Made by a program: the position numbers and the translations under genes. Of a stretch of 64,000 nt of DNA, positions 47,589 through 55,487 are shown one piece after another (position 1 is the stretch's first letter; each line of letters begins with the position of its first letter). The notes beneath the pieces were generated by a model. The model saw nothing but the letters and a program-made list of their open reading frames with translations. It was not told where the DNA came from and did not search any database. The stretch comes from Jeongeupia sp. HS-3 (GTDB lineage: Bacteria; Pseudomonadota; Gammaproteobacteria; Burkholderiales; Chitinibacteraceae): the NCBI RefSeq assembly GCF_015140455.1, contig NZ_AP024094.1, positions 2,046,001 through 2,110,000 on the forward strand, given 5' to 3'.

Positions 47589-48368
47589 ATGAGCCATTGC
47601 CCAACCCGCAACGCCGAACTCGACGACAGCGCCTTGCTGCGCTACAGCCGCCACATCCTGCTTGATGAAATCGGTGTCGAAGGTCAGCAAGCGCTCTCCA
47701 GCAGCCATGCACTGGTGATCGGTGCCGGCGGGCTCGGTTCACCGGCGCTGCTTTACCTCGCCAGTGCCGGCGTCGGCAGCATCACCATCGTCGATGATGA
47801 CGCAGTTGACCTGACCAATCTGCAACGGCAAATCGCCCATACCGAGTCGCGTATCGGCGTTAACAAGGCCAAGTCGGCGGCCGAAGCGATGCGCGCGCTC
47901 AATCCACAGATCGGCGTCCATGCCGTATCCGAGCGTGCCGATGCTGCCCGCTTGGCCGAACTCGTCGCGAACGCCGATGTCGTGCTCGACTGTTGCGACA
48001 ATTTCGCCACCCGCCATGCCGTCAACCGCGCCTGCGTCGCCGCACGCGTGCCGCTGGTGTCGGGCGCGGCGGTTCGCTTCGACGGCCAACTGACGACCTT
48101 CGACGCGCGCGAACCGGGCAATCCCTGCTATCACTGCCTGTTTGGAGAGGAAGGCGATGCTTCGGATGGCCCGTGTGCCACTTTCGGTGTTTTCGCGCCG
48201 CTGACCGGCATCATCGGTGCGGCGCAGGCGGCCGAGGCGCTCAAGCTGCTGATCGGCCTGCCCACGCTGATCGGCCGATTGCAGTTATTCGATGCCCGCA
48301 GCATGCAATGGCGCGAGATGAAATACCGCCAAGATCCGGCCTGCCCGGTCTGCGGCGCGACGCATTGA
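47589..48368 (+). CDS. ThiF/MoeB/HesA-family adenylyltransferase
   Basis: 259 residues; E1-like enzyme that adenylates the C-terminal Gly of a sulfur-carrier protein (ThiS or MoaD). N-terminal YSRHILLDEIGVEGQ, nucleotide loop VIGAGGLGSPALLYLASAGVG, the Arg in DLTNLQRQIAH, and zinc cysteines in CYHCLF and the C-terminal CPVCG. ATG 47589-47591 is chosen because homology starts there; the upstream frame is spurious. ThiF versus MoeB cannot be settled without the carrier, which is not nearby. Confidence 0.92.
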   Translation: MSHCPTRNAELDDSALLRYSRHILLDEIGVEGQQALSSSHALVIGAGGLGSPALLYLASAGVGSITIVDDDAVDLTNLQRQIAHTESRIGVNKAKSAAEAMRALNPQIGVHAVSERADAARLAELVANADVVLDCCDNFATRHAVNRACVAARVPLVSGAAVRFDGQLTTFDAREPGNPCYHCLFGEEGDASDGPCATFGVFAPLTGIIGAAQAAEALKLLIGLPTLIGRLQLFDARSMQWREMKYRQDPACPVCGATH

Positions 48369-48427
48369 TGTACGAATACGGGTTTTCCCGCATTTCAAGC
48401 CAGCGTCATCCGCGTAGAGTGGCCCTC

Positions 48428-48487
48428 ATGAACTCCAAGTCCCTGCCCCTTTCCCGCCAGAATTATTGGTACCGCCCGTATATCTAG
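48428..48487 (+). CDS. Putative Trp-containing leader peptide of the TrpS paralogue
   Basis: A 19-codon reading frame, MNSKSLPLSRQNYWYRPYI, preceded by GAGTGG. Codon 14 is Trp (TGG at 48467-48469), flanked by Tyr codons. It ends 3 bases before one arm of the attenuator (48490-48497). Position, size and a control codon close to its end match attenuation leader peptides such as TrpL. The exact same length (19 residues) is found for the leader before trpS. Confidence 0.6.
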   Translation: MNSKSLPLSRQNYWYRPYI

Positions 48488-48489
48488 CT

Positions 48490-48578
48490 GGCGGCATAGG
48501 ACTATTGAAAGAACACATGCCGCCGACCAGGCGGCATTGTTGTTTCTAGCATCTCTAGATTCCCTCCCTGGTCGGTGG
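48490..48578 (+). promoter_or_regulatory. Transcription attenuator of the TrpS paralogue
   Basis: Arms: A GGCGGCAT (48490-48497), B ATGCCGCC (48517-48524), C GGCGGCAT (48530-48537), D CCTGGTCGGTGG (48567-48578). B:C is an 8-bp hairpin with loop GACCA followed by TGTTGTTTCT, a terminator. A:B is an equally strong alternative, and D can pair with 48519-48531 (13 bp with two G-U). A ribosome at the leader stop (48485) would cover A and let B:C form; one stalled at the Trp codon would leave A free to capture B. That predicts read-through on Trp-tRNA shortage. Confidence 0.6.
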
Positions 48579-48599
48579 TCCACACAAAGGACGAACGCC

Positions 48600-49412
48600 A
48601 TGACCGAACCCCGCAATCCCGTCACCATCCTGCTCGGCAATCCGGCGCAACACGCGATCACGGTCGGCAATACACTGGCCACGCTGAATCGCCGCCTGCC
48701 CTTTCTGGAACGCCACCGCCCCTTCCTGATGCTGGACGACGGTGCACCACTGGACACGGTAATCGACCATCTGGCGGTCGGTATCGACGCCGAGCAATGC
48801 ACGATCTTCGTCGCCTCGCAGGTGCCCGAACTCGCCGAGATCGGCCGCTGCGTTGCGCCTTTGCTGCCGGCCAGCCAAACCGCGACGGCCATGACCGCGA
48901 TCCGCCCGGCACTGGCCGCGCTGCCGCAATCGGCACATCTGGGCGAAGCCAACCGCATCGCCCGGCATTGCAACAGCCTCGCCGGGCGTGAGCTCTTTCC
49001 TGAAGCGCTGGCGCTGCCGGAAACGCGCCGGACGCTGCTGCCGCTGGGACATGAAGTCCGACTCACATCAAGCCCCGCCGAGTTACGTGCAGCGGTACTG
49101 ACGATGGCGTTGCCGACGCAAAAGCTCGCTGTCGAACATCACCCGCTCTTTGCCTACCTTGATGCGTTTGAATCGGACATCTACTTTCTGGATGACCTGA
49201 AAGCCAAGTTCCGCCGTGGCGGCCTCGCTGACGACGTGCTGCAACTGCATCTGGCCCATTGCCTCGAAGCCTTTGTCGCACCGCTGCGCCAACGTCGCGC
49301 CGAACTGGCGCAGCAAAGCGACAGCATCGCCAAGCAATTGCAGCAAGGCATAGCGCACACCCGTGCGATTGCGGCGCAAACACTGCTCGACGTTCGACAT
49401 GCATTGGCATGA
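48600..49412 (+). CDS. Catalytically dead tryptophanyl-tRNA synthetase paralogue
   Basis: 270 residues, homologous to TrpS along its length but shortened. Shared with the trpS product at 49477: PFLMLDD (TrpS FLMLAD), HLAVGID..CTIFVASQVPELAE (Trp[22 protein letters not shown]) and the C-terminal FAYLDAF...DDLKAKFRRGGLADDV and ARTRAIAAQTLLDVRHAL-like tail. HIGH motif is replaced: AQHAITVGN at 16-24 instead of PTGPLHLGH; the KMSKS loop is deleted (LGHEVRLTSSP). It cannot aminoacylate by the usual mechanism. A regulatory or tRNA/Trp-sensing role, like other synthetase paralogues, is inferred. AAAGGA precedes ATG 48600. Confidence 0.85.
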   Translation: MTEPRNPVTILLGNPAQHAITVGNTLATLNRRLPFLERHRPFLMLDDGAPLDTVIDHLAVGIDAEQCTIFVASQVPELAEIGRCVAPLLPASQTATAMTAIRPALAALPQSAHLGEANRIARHCNSLAGRELFPEALALPETRRTLLPLGHEVRLTSSPAELRAAVLTMALPTQKLAVEHHPLFAYLDAFESDIYFLDDLKAKFRRGGLADDVLQLHLAHCLEAFVAPLRQRRAELAQQSDSIAKQLQQGIAHTRAIAAQTLLDVRHALA

Positions 49413-49425
49413 ACGCCACACGGAG

Positions 49426-49464
49426 CAATAAAAAAGCGAGGCCCAATGCCTCACTTTTTTATTG
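49426..49464. terminator. Bidirectional terminator between the TrpS paralogue and trpS
   Basis: CAATAAAAAAGCGAGGC (49426-49442), loop CCAAT, then GCCTCACTTTTTTATTG (49448-49464): 17-bp stem with one A-C mismatch and A/T-rich ends usable in both directions between converging genes. Confidence 0.85.
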
Positions 49465-49476
49465 GCGAAACGATAT

Positions 49477-50496
49477 TTAGAAGTAATTCAGTCCCAGTGC
49501 CGCTTTTACTTCGGCCAAGGTCTGCGCCGCCACGGCACGCGCCTTATCGGTGCCTTGCGCCAGCATCCGCATCACTTCGGCCGGATCGGCGGCAAACTCG
49601 GCCCGGCGGGCGCGAATCGGCTCCAGCAAGGCTTGCAGACGTTGTTCCAGCTGGCGCTTGATCACCATATCGCCAAGACCACCACGACGGTAGTGTGCCT
49701 TCAGGTCCTCGACCAATGCGGTGTCCGGCTCGAAGGCATCAAGGTAGGTGAACACCACATTACCTTCGACCTGACCCGGATCAGCCACGCGCAGGTGGTT
49801 CGCGTCGGTGTACATCATTTTCACGGCCTTGCTGACTTCGTCGGCACTGGCCGACAGCGCCAGCGCGTTGCCGAGCGATTTGCTCATCTTGGCCTTGCCG
49901 TCGATGCCCGGCAGACGGCCCATCACCGGAATCACCGCCGTCGCTTCAACCAGAATGTCCTGCCCGACGTTGGCATTAAAGCGGCGGACGATCTCGTTCG
50001 ACTGCTCGATCATCGGCGCCTGATCGGCCCCCACCGGCACCAGCGTCGCCTTGAAGGCGGTGATGTCGGCGGTCTGGCTCACCGGGTAGGTGAGAAAACC
50101 GGCCGGGATATCACGCTGGAACTGACGCAGGCGGATTTCCTCTTTCACCGTCGGATTGCGTTCCAGCCGCGCCACGGTGACAAGGTTCAGATAGTAGAAA
50201 GTCAGCTCCGTCAGCTCGGGCAACTGCGACTGGATGAAGATGGTGCTCTTGGCCGGATCAATACCCACCGCCAGGTAGTCCAGCGCCACCTCGAGCACAT
50301 TGCGCCGCACCTTGTCGCGATCGCCCATATTGTCGGTCAGCGCCTGCGCATCGGCGAGCATCAGGAACTGGGTGTGCTGATCCTGAAAAACCACGCGGTT
50401 TTGCAGCGAGCCGACGTAGTGGCCCAGATGCAGCGGCCCGGTCGGGCGGTCGCCGGTCAGAATGATCTGGTTCGGGGGGATGGCGTTGGCGGTCAT
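49477..50496 (-). CDS. trpS: Tryptophan--tRNA ligase
   Basis: Charges tRNA-Trp. 339 residues from ATG 50494-50496, the usual length of bacterial TrpS. Class I motifs are intact: HLGH at 23-26 (in [17 protein letters not shown]) and KMSKS at 203-207 ([13 protein letters not shown]), with the Trp/tRNA regions [20 protein letters not shown] and [12 protein letters not shown]. The frame extends upstream, but that part is the attenuator. Preceded by its own leader peptide and hairpin just after tatD on the same strand. Confidence 0.96.
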   Translation of the reverse strand: MTANAIPPNQIILTGDRPTGPLHLGHYVGSLQNRVVFQDQHTQFLMLADAQALTDNMGDRDKVRRNVLEVALDYLAVGIDPAKSTIFIQSQLPELTELTFYYLNLVTVARLERNPTVKEEIRLRQFQRDIPAGFLTYPVSQTADITAFKATLVPVGADQAPMIEQSNEIVRRFNANVGQDILVEATAVIPVMGRLPGIDGKAKMSKSLGNALALSASADEVSKAVKMMYTDANHLRVADPGQVEGNVVFTYLDAFEPDTALVEDLKAHYRRGGLGDMVIKRQLEQRLQALLEPIRARRAEFAADPAEVMRMLAQGTDKARAVAAQTLAEVKAALGLNYF

Positions 50497-50525
50497 TGGC
50501 GGGCGTCCTGATTCGGATAATCTAG

Positions 50526-50577
50526 CGCCGCTGGACCGGTACCGCAGAAATGCACATGCCGCCCGGTCCGGCGGCAT
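50526..50577 (-). promoter_or_regulatory. Transcription attenuator of trpS
   Basis: Read on the minus strand: ATGCCGCC (50577-50570), loop GGACCG, GGCGGCAT (50563-50556), then GTGCATTTCT. The two 8-base arms are identical to those of the attenuator before the TrpS paralogue. Further on, CCGGTCCAGCGGC (about 50541-50526) can pair with GCCGCCGGACCGG (one mismatch), an alternative that would prevent the hairpin; GCGGC just after the leader stop can also pair with GCCGC. The U-tract is weaker than in the paralogue's attenuator. Confidence 0.55.
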
Positions 50578-50605
50578 GGTTCACGCAAACATCGTGGCCA
50601 GCCGC

Positions 50606-50665
50606 TTAAGCGCGGCGCCACCAGCGGCACGGGGCCATATGGATGAATGCGAGTGTTGAATACAT
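50606..50665 (-). CDS. Putative Trp-Trp leader peptide of trpS
   Basis: A 19-codon frame, MYSTLAFIHMAPCRWWRRA, beginning 5 bases after the tatD stop (leader ATG at 50665-50663). Codons 15-16 are tandem Trp (50623-50618), the hallmark of trp-operon leader peptides. The stop at 50608-50606 lies about 28 bases upstream of the attenuator hairpin. Its ribosome-binding site is weak (CGGAC, within tatD), so translation may depend on coupling to tatD. Confidence 0.6.
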   Translation of the reverse strand: MYSTLAFIHMAPCRWWRRA

Positions 50666-50669
50666 GGCG

Positions 50670-51479
50670 TCAATTCTGTCCGTGATCACCCATCGTGTCC
50701 AGCCTCAGTTGCCCGAGCGGGCCGAGCACGGCTTGCGCATTCGCCGCCGTCGCCGCGATGACGACATCAACGCTCACGCCGCGCAGCTCGGCCAATACCG
50801 CGGCAATGCGCGGCAACTGATCGGGGGCGTTGCGCCCCGGCGGCGGCCCGGCCAGCCACGCCGGCGCCATGTCGGGCGCATCGGTTTCCAGCACGATGGC
50901 CTCAAGCGGCAGTTCGGCGGCAAGCCGGCGGATTCGCTGCGAGCCGCTATAGGTCATCGCGCCGCCAAAACCGAGCTTGAATCCAAGTTTGAGAAATTCG
51001 TCGGCCTGCTGGCGGCTGCCGTTGAAAGCGTGCGCAATGCCACCCCTCACCTTCCATTTGCGCAGATATTTGAGCACCTGATCCTGACTGCGGCGGATAT
51101 GCACGATCACCGGCAGATCAACGTCGCGCGCCAGCTTCAGTTGCGCCTCGAACACCGCGTTCTGACGAGCGGTATCCAGCCCCGGCACATAAAAATCCAG
51201 GCCGATCTCGCCAACCGCGACAGCCTCTTCGTTCGCAAGAAAATCGCCAAGCTGGCGCAGGTGCTCGTCACGATGCTCGGCGGTATACAGCGGGTGCAGA
51301 CCGTAGGCGACGGCGCAGCCATAACGCGTGCGCATGGCCCGCGCCATATCGAAAGTCGCCGCGCTCACCGCCGGGACGACCAGCTGCGAAACGCCGGCCC
51401 GGCATGCGGCAGCCACGACCGCATCGCGATCGGCATCAAATTCGGGCGCATCAAGATGGCAATGACTATCGATCAGCAC
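50670..51479 (-). CDS. TatD-family metal-dependent hydrolase
   Basis: 269 residues, TIM-barrel metallohydrolase of the TatD DNase family (3'-5' exonuclease/repair nuclease in E. coli). Motifs: IDSHCHLD with the first two metal His, AYGLHPLY, GEIGLDFYVPGLD, IVHIRRSQDQ, IAHAFNGSRQQADEF and VLETDAPDMAP. YjjV-like by length. The trpS leader starts 5 bases after its stop, so trpS may be transcribed through tatD. Confidence 0.92.
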   Translation of the reverse strand: MLIDSHCHLDAPEFDADRDAVVAAACRAGVSQLVVPAVSAATFDMARAMRTRYGCAVAYGLHPLYTAEHRDEHLRQLGDFLANEEAVAVGEIGLDFYVPGLDTARQNAVFEAQLKLARDVDLPVIVHIRRSQDQVLKYLRKWKVRGGIAHAFNGSRQQADEFLKLGFKLGFGGAMTYSGSQRIRRLAAELPLEAIVLETDAPDMAPAWLAGPPPGRNAPDQLPRIAAVLAELRGVSVDVVIAATAANAQAVLGPLGQLRLDTMGDHGQN

Positions 51480-51572
51480 GGAACTCTCTGCAGCATTTAC
51501 TATCTGTGTCTAACTGGATGCTGCCGAGGGCAGCAGCTACATACTAATGATGCCATGACGGCTGGGGATATT

Positions 51573-52520
51573 ATGGGCAGTGAATTGTGGATTTGGGGCG
51601 TGTTTCTCGGCGTGGTGCTCGCGCTGCTTGCCTTTGACCTTGGTTTTTTAAACAAAAAAGACAGTGAAATCAGCATCAGGAAAAGCCTGAAGCTGTCGGC
51701 GTTCTATATCAGCGCAGGCTTGTTGTTCGGGGTCTGGATCTGGTCGTTCAAGGGCCCGCAGGCCGGGATGGACTACTTCACCGGTTTTCTGGTCGAGAAA
51801 TCGCTGTCGATGGACAACGTGTTCATCATCTCGCTGATATTCACCAGTCTGGCGATACCGCGTGCGTTGCAACACCGCGTGCTGTTCTGGGGCATTCTCG
51901 GCGCCATCATCATGCGGGCGGTGATGATCGGCCTCGGCGCTGCGCTGGTACACCAGTTCAGCTGGATTCTGCTGGTATTCGGCGCCTTCCTGATCATCAC
52001 CGGCATCAAGATGCTGGTCGCCAATGACGAAGATCCGGACATCGAGAACAACCGGATGTTCAAGTTCTTCAAGCGCCACCTGCGCATGGTGCCGACGCTG
52101 CAGGGCAACCACTTCTTCGTTCGCGGTGAAACGCTCGGTCGCAAGGCCGGCTGGTGGGCGACGCCGCTGTTCCTGGCGCTGGTGATGGTCGAAGCGGCCG
52201 ACCTGGTGTTCGCGGTCGACAGCATCCCGGCGATCTTTGCGATCACGCAGGATCCGTTCATCGTCTATACGTCGAACATCTTCGCGATCCTCGGCCTGCG
52301 CGCGCTGTACTTCGCGCTAGCGGCGATGGTGCACCGCTTCCACTACCTGAAATACGCACTGGCGGTGGTGCTGGTGTTCATCGGCTGCAAGATCGGCCTC
52401 GTCTACATGAACGTGAAGATCCCGTCGGTGCTGTCGCTGACGGTGACCTTCGGCCTGCTGCTTGCCGGCGTGCTGTACTCGCTGTACAAGACCCGCGGCG
52501 AGCCACTGCCAGAAAACTAG
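51573..52520 (+). CDS. TerC-family integral membrane protein (Alx-like)
   Basis: 315 residues with about eight or nine hydrophobic helices. The TerC core is clear: SLSMDNVFIISLIFTSLAIP, FWGILGAIIMRAVMIGLG, LALVMVEAADLVFAVDSIPAIFAITQDPFIVYTSNIFAILGLRALYF, the paired acidic motifs EKSLSMDN and VEAADLVFAVDS. Members (E. coli Alx, TerC) are linked to manganese export and metal insertion during protein export. ATG 51573, with GGGGAT upstream, is preferred over ATG 51555. I see no yybP-ykoY manganese riboswitch before it. Confidence 0.92.
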   Translation: MGSELWIWGVFLGVVLALLAFDLGFLNKKDSEISIRKSLKLSAFYISAGLLFGVWIWSFKGPQAGMDYFTGFLVEKSLSMDNVFIISLIFTSLAIPRALQHRVLFWGILGAIIMRAVMIGLGAALVHQFSWILLVFGAFLIITGIKMLVANDEDPDIENNRMFKFFKRHLRMVPTLQGNHFFVRGETLGRKAGWWATPLFLALVMVEAADLVFAVDSIPAIFAITQDPFIVYTSNIFAILGLRALYFALAAMVHRFHYLKYALAVVLVFIGCKIGLVYMNVKIPSVLSLTVTFGLLLAGVLYSLYKTRGEPLPEN

Positions 52521-52536
52521 GCAATCCAGCCTTAGC

Positions 52537-52567
52537 AAAACGGCCCGATGAATCGGGCCGTTTTTTT
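52537..52567. terminator. Bidirectional terminator between the two TerC-superfamily genes
   Basis: AAAACGGCCCGAT, loop GAA, ATCGGGCCG-type complement and TTTTTTT: 12-13 bp stem 16 bases after the TerC stop and just past the converging gene's stop. Confidence 0.88.
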
Positions 52568-52573
52568 GGGGGG

Positions 52574-53623
52574 TTACTTGCGGTCGACCTCACCCCGGTT
52601 CAGCCACCACGAATGCAGCGCGGCGGCGATGATCAGCAGCGCGGCAATGCCACCAACCAGCGCTTCGGGCACATGAACCAGGGGTGCGATCAACATCACC
52701 GCAGCCAGCGAGCCGATGGCCCAGAACGCACCGTGTTCAAGATAGCGCAAGGTCGACAGCGTGCCCTTTTCGACCAGCGCCAATGTAAAACTGCGGACGA
52801 ACATCGCACCGACACCGAGGCCGATGGCGATCAGGAAGATGTTCTTTGTCAGCGCAAAAGCCCCGAGCACGCCGTCGAACGAGAACGAGGCGTCCAGCAA
52901 CTCCAGATAGATGAAACCACCCCAACCGGTCTTGGCGGCGGCACCGTCATCGCCGAACAGCGCGCCAAGGCTTTCAACGATGGCGTAGATCACCACGCCC
53001 CACAGCCCGGCAGACAGGAAGCGGTAGGCTTCATGCTCGGGTAGCTCGCTGGCCAACGCCAGCAGCACCGCCAGCGACAGGATCGCCGCGGCCATATTGA
53101 GCCGGCCGATATGCACCAGCCCGGCTTCGAGTGGCTTGATCCAGTGGTCGTGCTTGTCGCTGTTGAGGAAGAAGGTCCAGAACACCATCATCAGAAAGGC
53201 GCCGCCAAAGGCGGTGACTTCGATATGCGCCGACGTCAGCGTCGCGGCGTAGTGTTCGGGGCGCATGATCGCCATCGTGAGCACGTCGCTGGCCGGCCAA
53301 TGGCCGTTCATCGCCCATTCATACAGCGACACCGGCCCCGGCAGCGGCGACGCCTGCGCAATCACGCCGACGATCACCAGCGGAAACAACAGCCGCATGC
53401 CAAACACGGCGATCAGCATCCCCCAGACGAGGAAGCGCCGGCGCCATTTTTCGTCCCAGTGCTTCAGGATCGACGCATTGACCACCGCATTGTCGAACGA
53501 CAAGCTGGTTTCCAGCAGCGCCAGGTTGAAGGTGACCCAGAGTCCGACCCAACCACCGATCAGCCACGCCAAAGCGAGGCCAATGGCGGTGACGATGAAT
53601 GAGGAATAGAAATAGCGCAGCAT
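52574..53623 (-). CDS. DUF475 membrane protein (TerC superfamily)
   Basis: 349 residues, about nine or ten hydrophobic segments. It has the same two-repeat acidic motif logic as TerC: LLETSLSFDNAVVNASILKHW in the first half and ELLDASFSFDGVLGAFALT in the second, each with an Asp/Glu pair typical of metal transporters. DUF475 is a TerC-related family often near tellurite-resistance or TerC genes; here it converges on a TerC gene. ATG 53621-53623 is chosen over an upstream TTG. Transported ion unknown. Confidence 0.88.
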   Translation of the reverse strand: MLRYFYSSFIVTAIGLALAWLIGGWVGLWVTFNLALLETSLSFDNAVVNASILKHWDEKWRRRFLVWGMLIAVFGMRLLFPLVIVGVIAQASPLPGPVSLYEWAMNGHWPASDVLTMAIMRPEHYAATLTSAHIEVTAFGGAFLMMVFWTFFLNSDKHDHWIKPLEAGLVHIGRLNMAAAILSLAVLLALASELPEHEAYRFLSAGLWGVVIYAIVESLGALFGDDGAAAKTGWGGFIYLELLDASFSFDGVLGAFALTKNIFLIAIGLGVGAMFVRSFTLALVEKGTLSTLRYLEHGAFWAIGSLAAVMLIAPLVHVPEALVGGIAALLIIAAALHSWWLNRGEVDRK

Positions 53624-53803
53624 GGCAGCCAACGGTATCGCAAACCTCCATTATGCCCGCGAATCTCACGCTTACTCGCCAGCTTGCGGCGCCGGTCACT
53701 GATCCAGCACAAACGCACGCCGCCAAGGCATGGTTCGCGTCAGGCAAACCGCTTATACTTTTGTCTTTGCACAATAAGCTGTTTCCCCCGAACGGAGCCC
53801 CGC

Positions 53804-54664
53804 ATGAGTCACGCTTATCTCGACCTGGTTCAAGCGCACGATGCGCTGTTGCAGAAACAAGATGCCCCGCTGTACAGCTCGCTGGACGGCCTGAATCTGC
53901 CCGCCCGCCAGGCGCCGGCAGCCGACGCGCCAGTCGTGATGATCTTCGCCCCGCACCCGGATGACGAGTGCATCATCGGTGCGCTGCCGCTGCGCCTCGG
54001 CCGCGAAGCGGGTTTCCGTGTCGTCAACGTAGCGGTGACCCAGGGCTCGAACCTCAAGCGCCAGCCGGAGCGCTGGGTCGAAGTGTCGAATGCCTGCGAA
54101 CTGCTCGGCTGGGAACTGCAGGAAACCATCCCGGGCGGGCTGATGGGCGTATCGCCGAAGACCCGCAGCGAAGACCCGGTGGCCTGGGCCGAGAAGGTCA
54201 ACGTGCTCGCCGCGCTGATCGAGAAGTACAAGCCGGCCGTCTGTGTGTGCCCGCACGACAACGACTACCACTCGGCGCATATCGGCACCCACTATCTGGT
54301 CGTCGATGCGCTGAAGCAAGCCGGTCATGCCTGCACGGTGGCGCAGAGTGAATTCTGGCGCCAGATGGACGCGCCAAACGCGCTGATCGCCACCAATACT
54401 GCCGATACCGCCGACCTGATCGCCGCACTGGCGTGCCACGTCGAAGAAGTGCGCCGCAACCCCTACCACCTGCGCCTGCCGGGCTGGATGGCCGACAACG
54501 TCCGCCGCGGCGCCGAAGTCTGTGGCGGCCAGGGCGCGGCGGCGCCGACGTTCTCGTTCGGGACGATCTACAAGGTCAGCAAGTTCGACGGCGGCAAGCT
54601 GCTCGAGAATCCGACCAAGTACACGCTGGCCGAAGGTGACGACATCCGCGCACTGTTCGGCTGA
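53804..54664 (+). CDS. PIG-L/LmbE-family deacetylase
   Basis: 286 residues; zinc-dependent N-acetyl-sugar deacetylase family (GlcNAc-PI, GlcNAc-malate or similar). Metal motif PHPDDECIIGALPLRL near 50-65 and the third ligand in CPHDNDYHSAHIGTH (HxxH-like). Others: WVEVSNACELLGW. ATG 53804 is chosen because homology begins there; the frame upstream is antisense to a promoter gap. The substrate is not deducible: it could be free GlcNAc derivatives in a chitin-using lifestyle, but that is inference. Confidence 0.9.
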   Translation: MSHAYLDLVQAHDALLQKQDAPLYSSLDGLNLPARQAPAADAPVVMIFAPHPDDECIIGALPLRLGREAGFRVVNVAVTQGSNLKRQPERWVEVSNACELLGWELQETIPGGLMGVSPKTRSEDPVAWAEKVNVLAALIEKYKPAVCVCPHDNDYHSAHIGTHYLVVDALKQAGHACTVAQSEFWRQMDAPNALIATNTADTADLIAALACHVEEVRRNPYHLRLPGWMADNVRRGAEVCGGQGAAAPTFSFGTIYKVSKFDGGKLLENPTKYTLAEGDDIRALFG

Positions 54665-54686
54665 GCCGGGCTCGTCTCGCTGCAAA

Positions 54687-54711
54687 ACGGCTGCTTCGGC
54701 AGCCGTTGTTG
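54687..54711 (+). terminator. Terminator after the PIG-L deacetylase gene
   Basis: AACGGCTGC, loop TTCG, GCAGCCGTT (54687-54708) then GTTGTTTC: 9-bp stem with UUCG tetraloop, 22 bases after the stop. Confidence 0.85.
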
Positions 54712-54796
54712 TTTCGCCGTAACAGCGCGGCCGCTGTGCCTGTCAGTTCGCCGCGCAATCGGCGATGCTGGGGCGGTTCAATCACCGGGGTGCGCC

Positions 54797-55483
54797 ATGA
54801 AAACCATCGGCCTGATCGGCGGCATGAGCTGGGAATCGACCGTCGTCTACTACCAGGAAATCAATCGCCGTATCACCCAACGCCTCGGCGGCGTGCACAG
54901 CGCGCGCATCGTCGTCGACTCGATCGACTTTGCCGAACTGGTGCCGCTGCAAGAGCGCGGCGACTGGGCCGCGGCGGGTGAGCTGCTCGCCGACTCGGCG
55001 CGGCGGCTGAAGGCGGCGGGCGCCGGCATCGTGCTGATCGGCGCCAACACCATGCACAAGGTCGCCGCCAACGTCGAGGCAGTGCTGCCGCTGCTGCATA
55101 TTGCCGATGCAACCGCGGCGCAGCTTCTGGCAGGGGGTCACAACAAGGTCGGCCTGTTCGGCACCCGTTACACCATGGAGCAGGATTTCTACACCGGCCG
55201 GCTGGCCGAGCACGGCATCGCCACGCGGGTTCCCGATAGCAATGGCCGCGACCGCATCCACCGCGTGATCTACGACGAGCTGTGCAAGGGGATCTTCACC
55301 GAAGCCAGCCGCGCTGTGTATCGCGATGAAATGGCCAGGCTGGCGACGCGCGGCGTCAGCGCGATCGTGCTCGGCTGCACCGAAATCGGCCTGCTCGTGA
55401 GCGGCGACGATTGCGCACTGCCGCTGTTCGATACCGCGCTGATCCATGCCCACGCCGCAGCCGACTGGGCGCTGGCGCCCTAA
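54797..55483 (+). CDS. Aspartate/glutamate racemase family protein
   Basis: 228 residues, cofactor-independent Asp/Glu racemase fold. The two catalytic regions are present: GGMSWESTVVYYQEINR with GANTMHKV in the first half (the active-site Cys position here reads NTMHK, so Thr replaces the first Cys), and VLGCTEIGLLV with the second Cys. The Thr-for-Cys change resembles YgeA-like broad-specificity or Cys-Thr racemases, so the direction and substrate are uncertain. Single-gene unit. Confidence 0.88.
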   Translation: MKTIGLIGGMSWESTVVYYQEINRRITQRLGGVHSARIVVDSIDFAELVPLQERGDWAAAGELLADSARRLKAAGAGIVLIGANTMHKVAANVEAVLPLLHIADATAAQLLAGGHNKVGLFGTRYTMEQDFYTGRLAEHGIATRVPDSNGRDRIHRVIYDELCKGIFTEASRAVYRDEMARLATRGVSAIVLGCTEIGLLVSGDDCALPLFDTALIHAHAAADWALAP

Positions 55484-55487
55484 GCGA

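Noticed and set aside
50500-50605. T-box upstream of trpS
   Set aside because: No T-box sequence or specifier/antiterminator architecture; T-boxes are not typical of Betaproteobacteria. The Trp-Trp leader peptide explains the region better.
51480-51572. yybP-ykoY manganese riboswitch upstream of the TerC gene
   Set aside because: The 93-base gap has a small GCTGCC/GGCAGC hairpin, but I cannot find the conserved riboswitch core.
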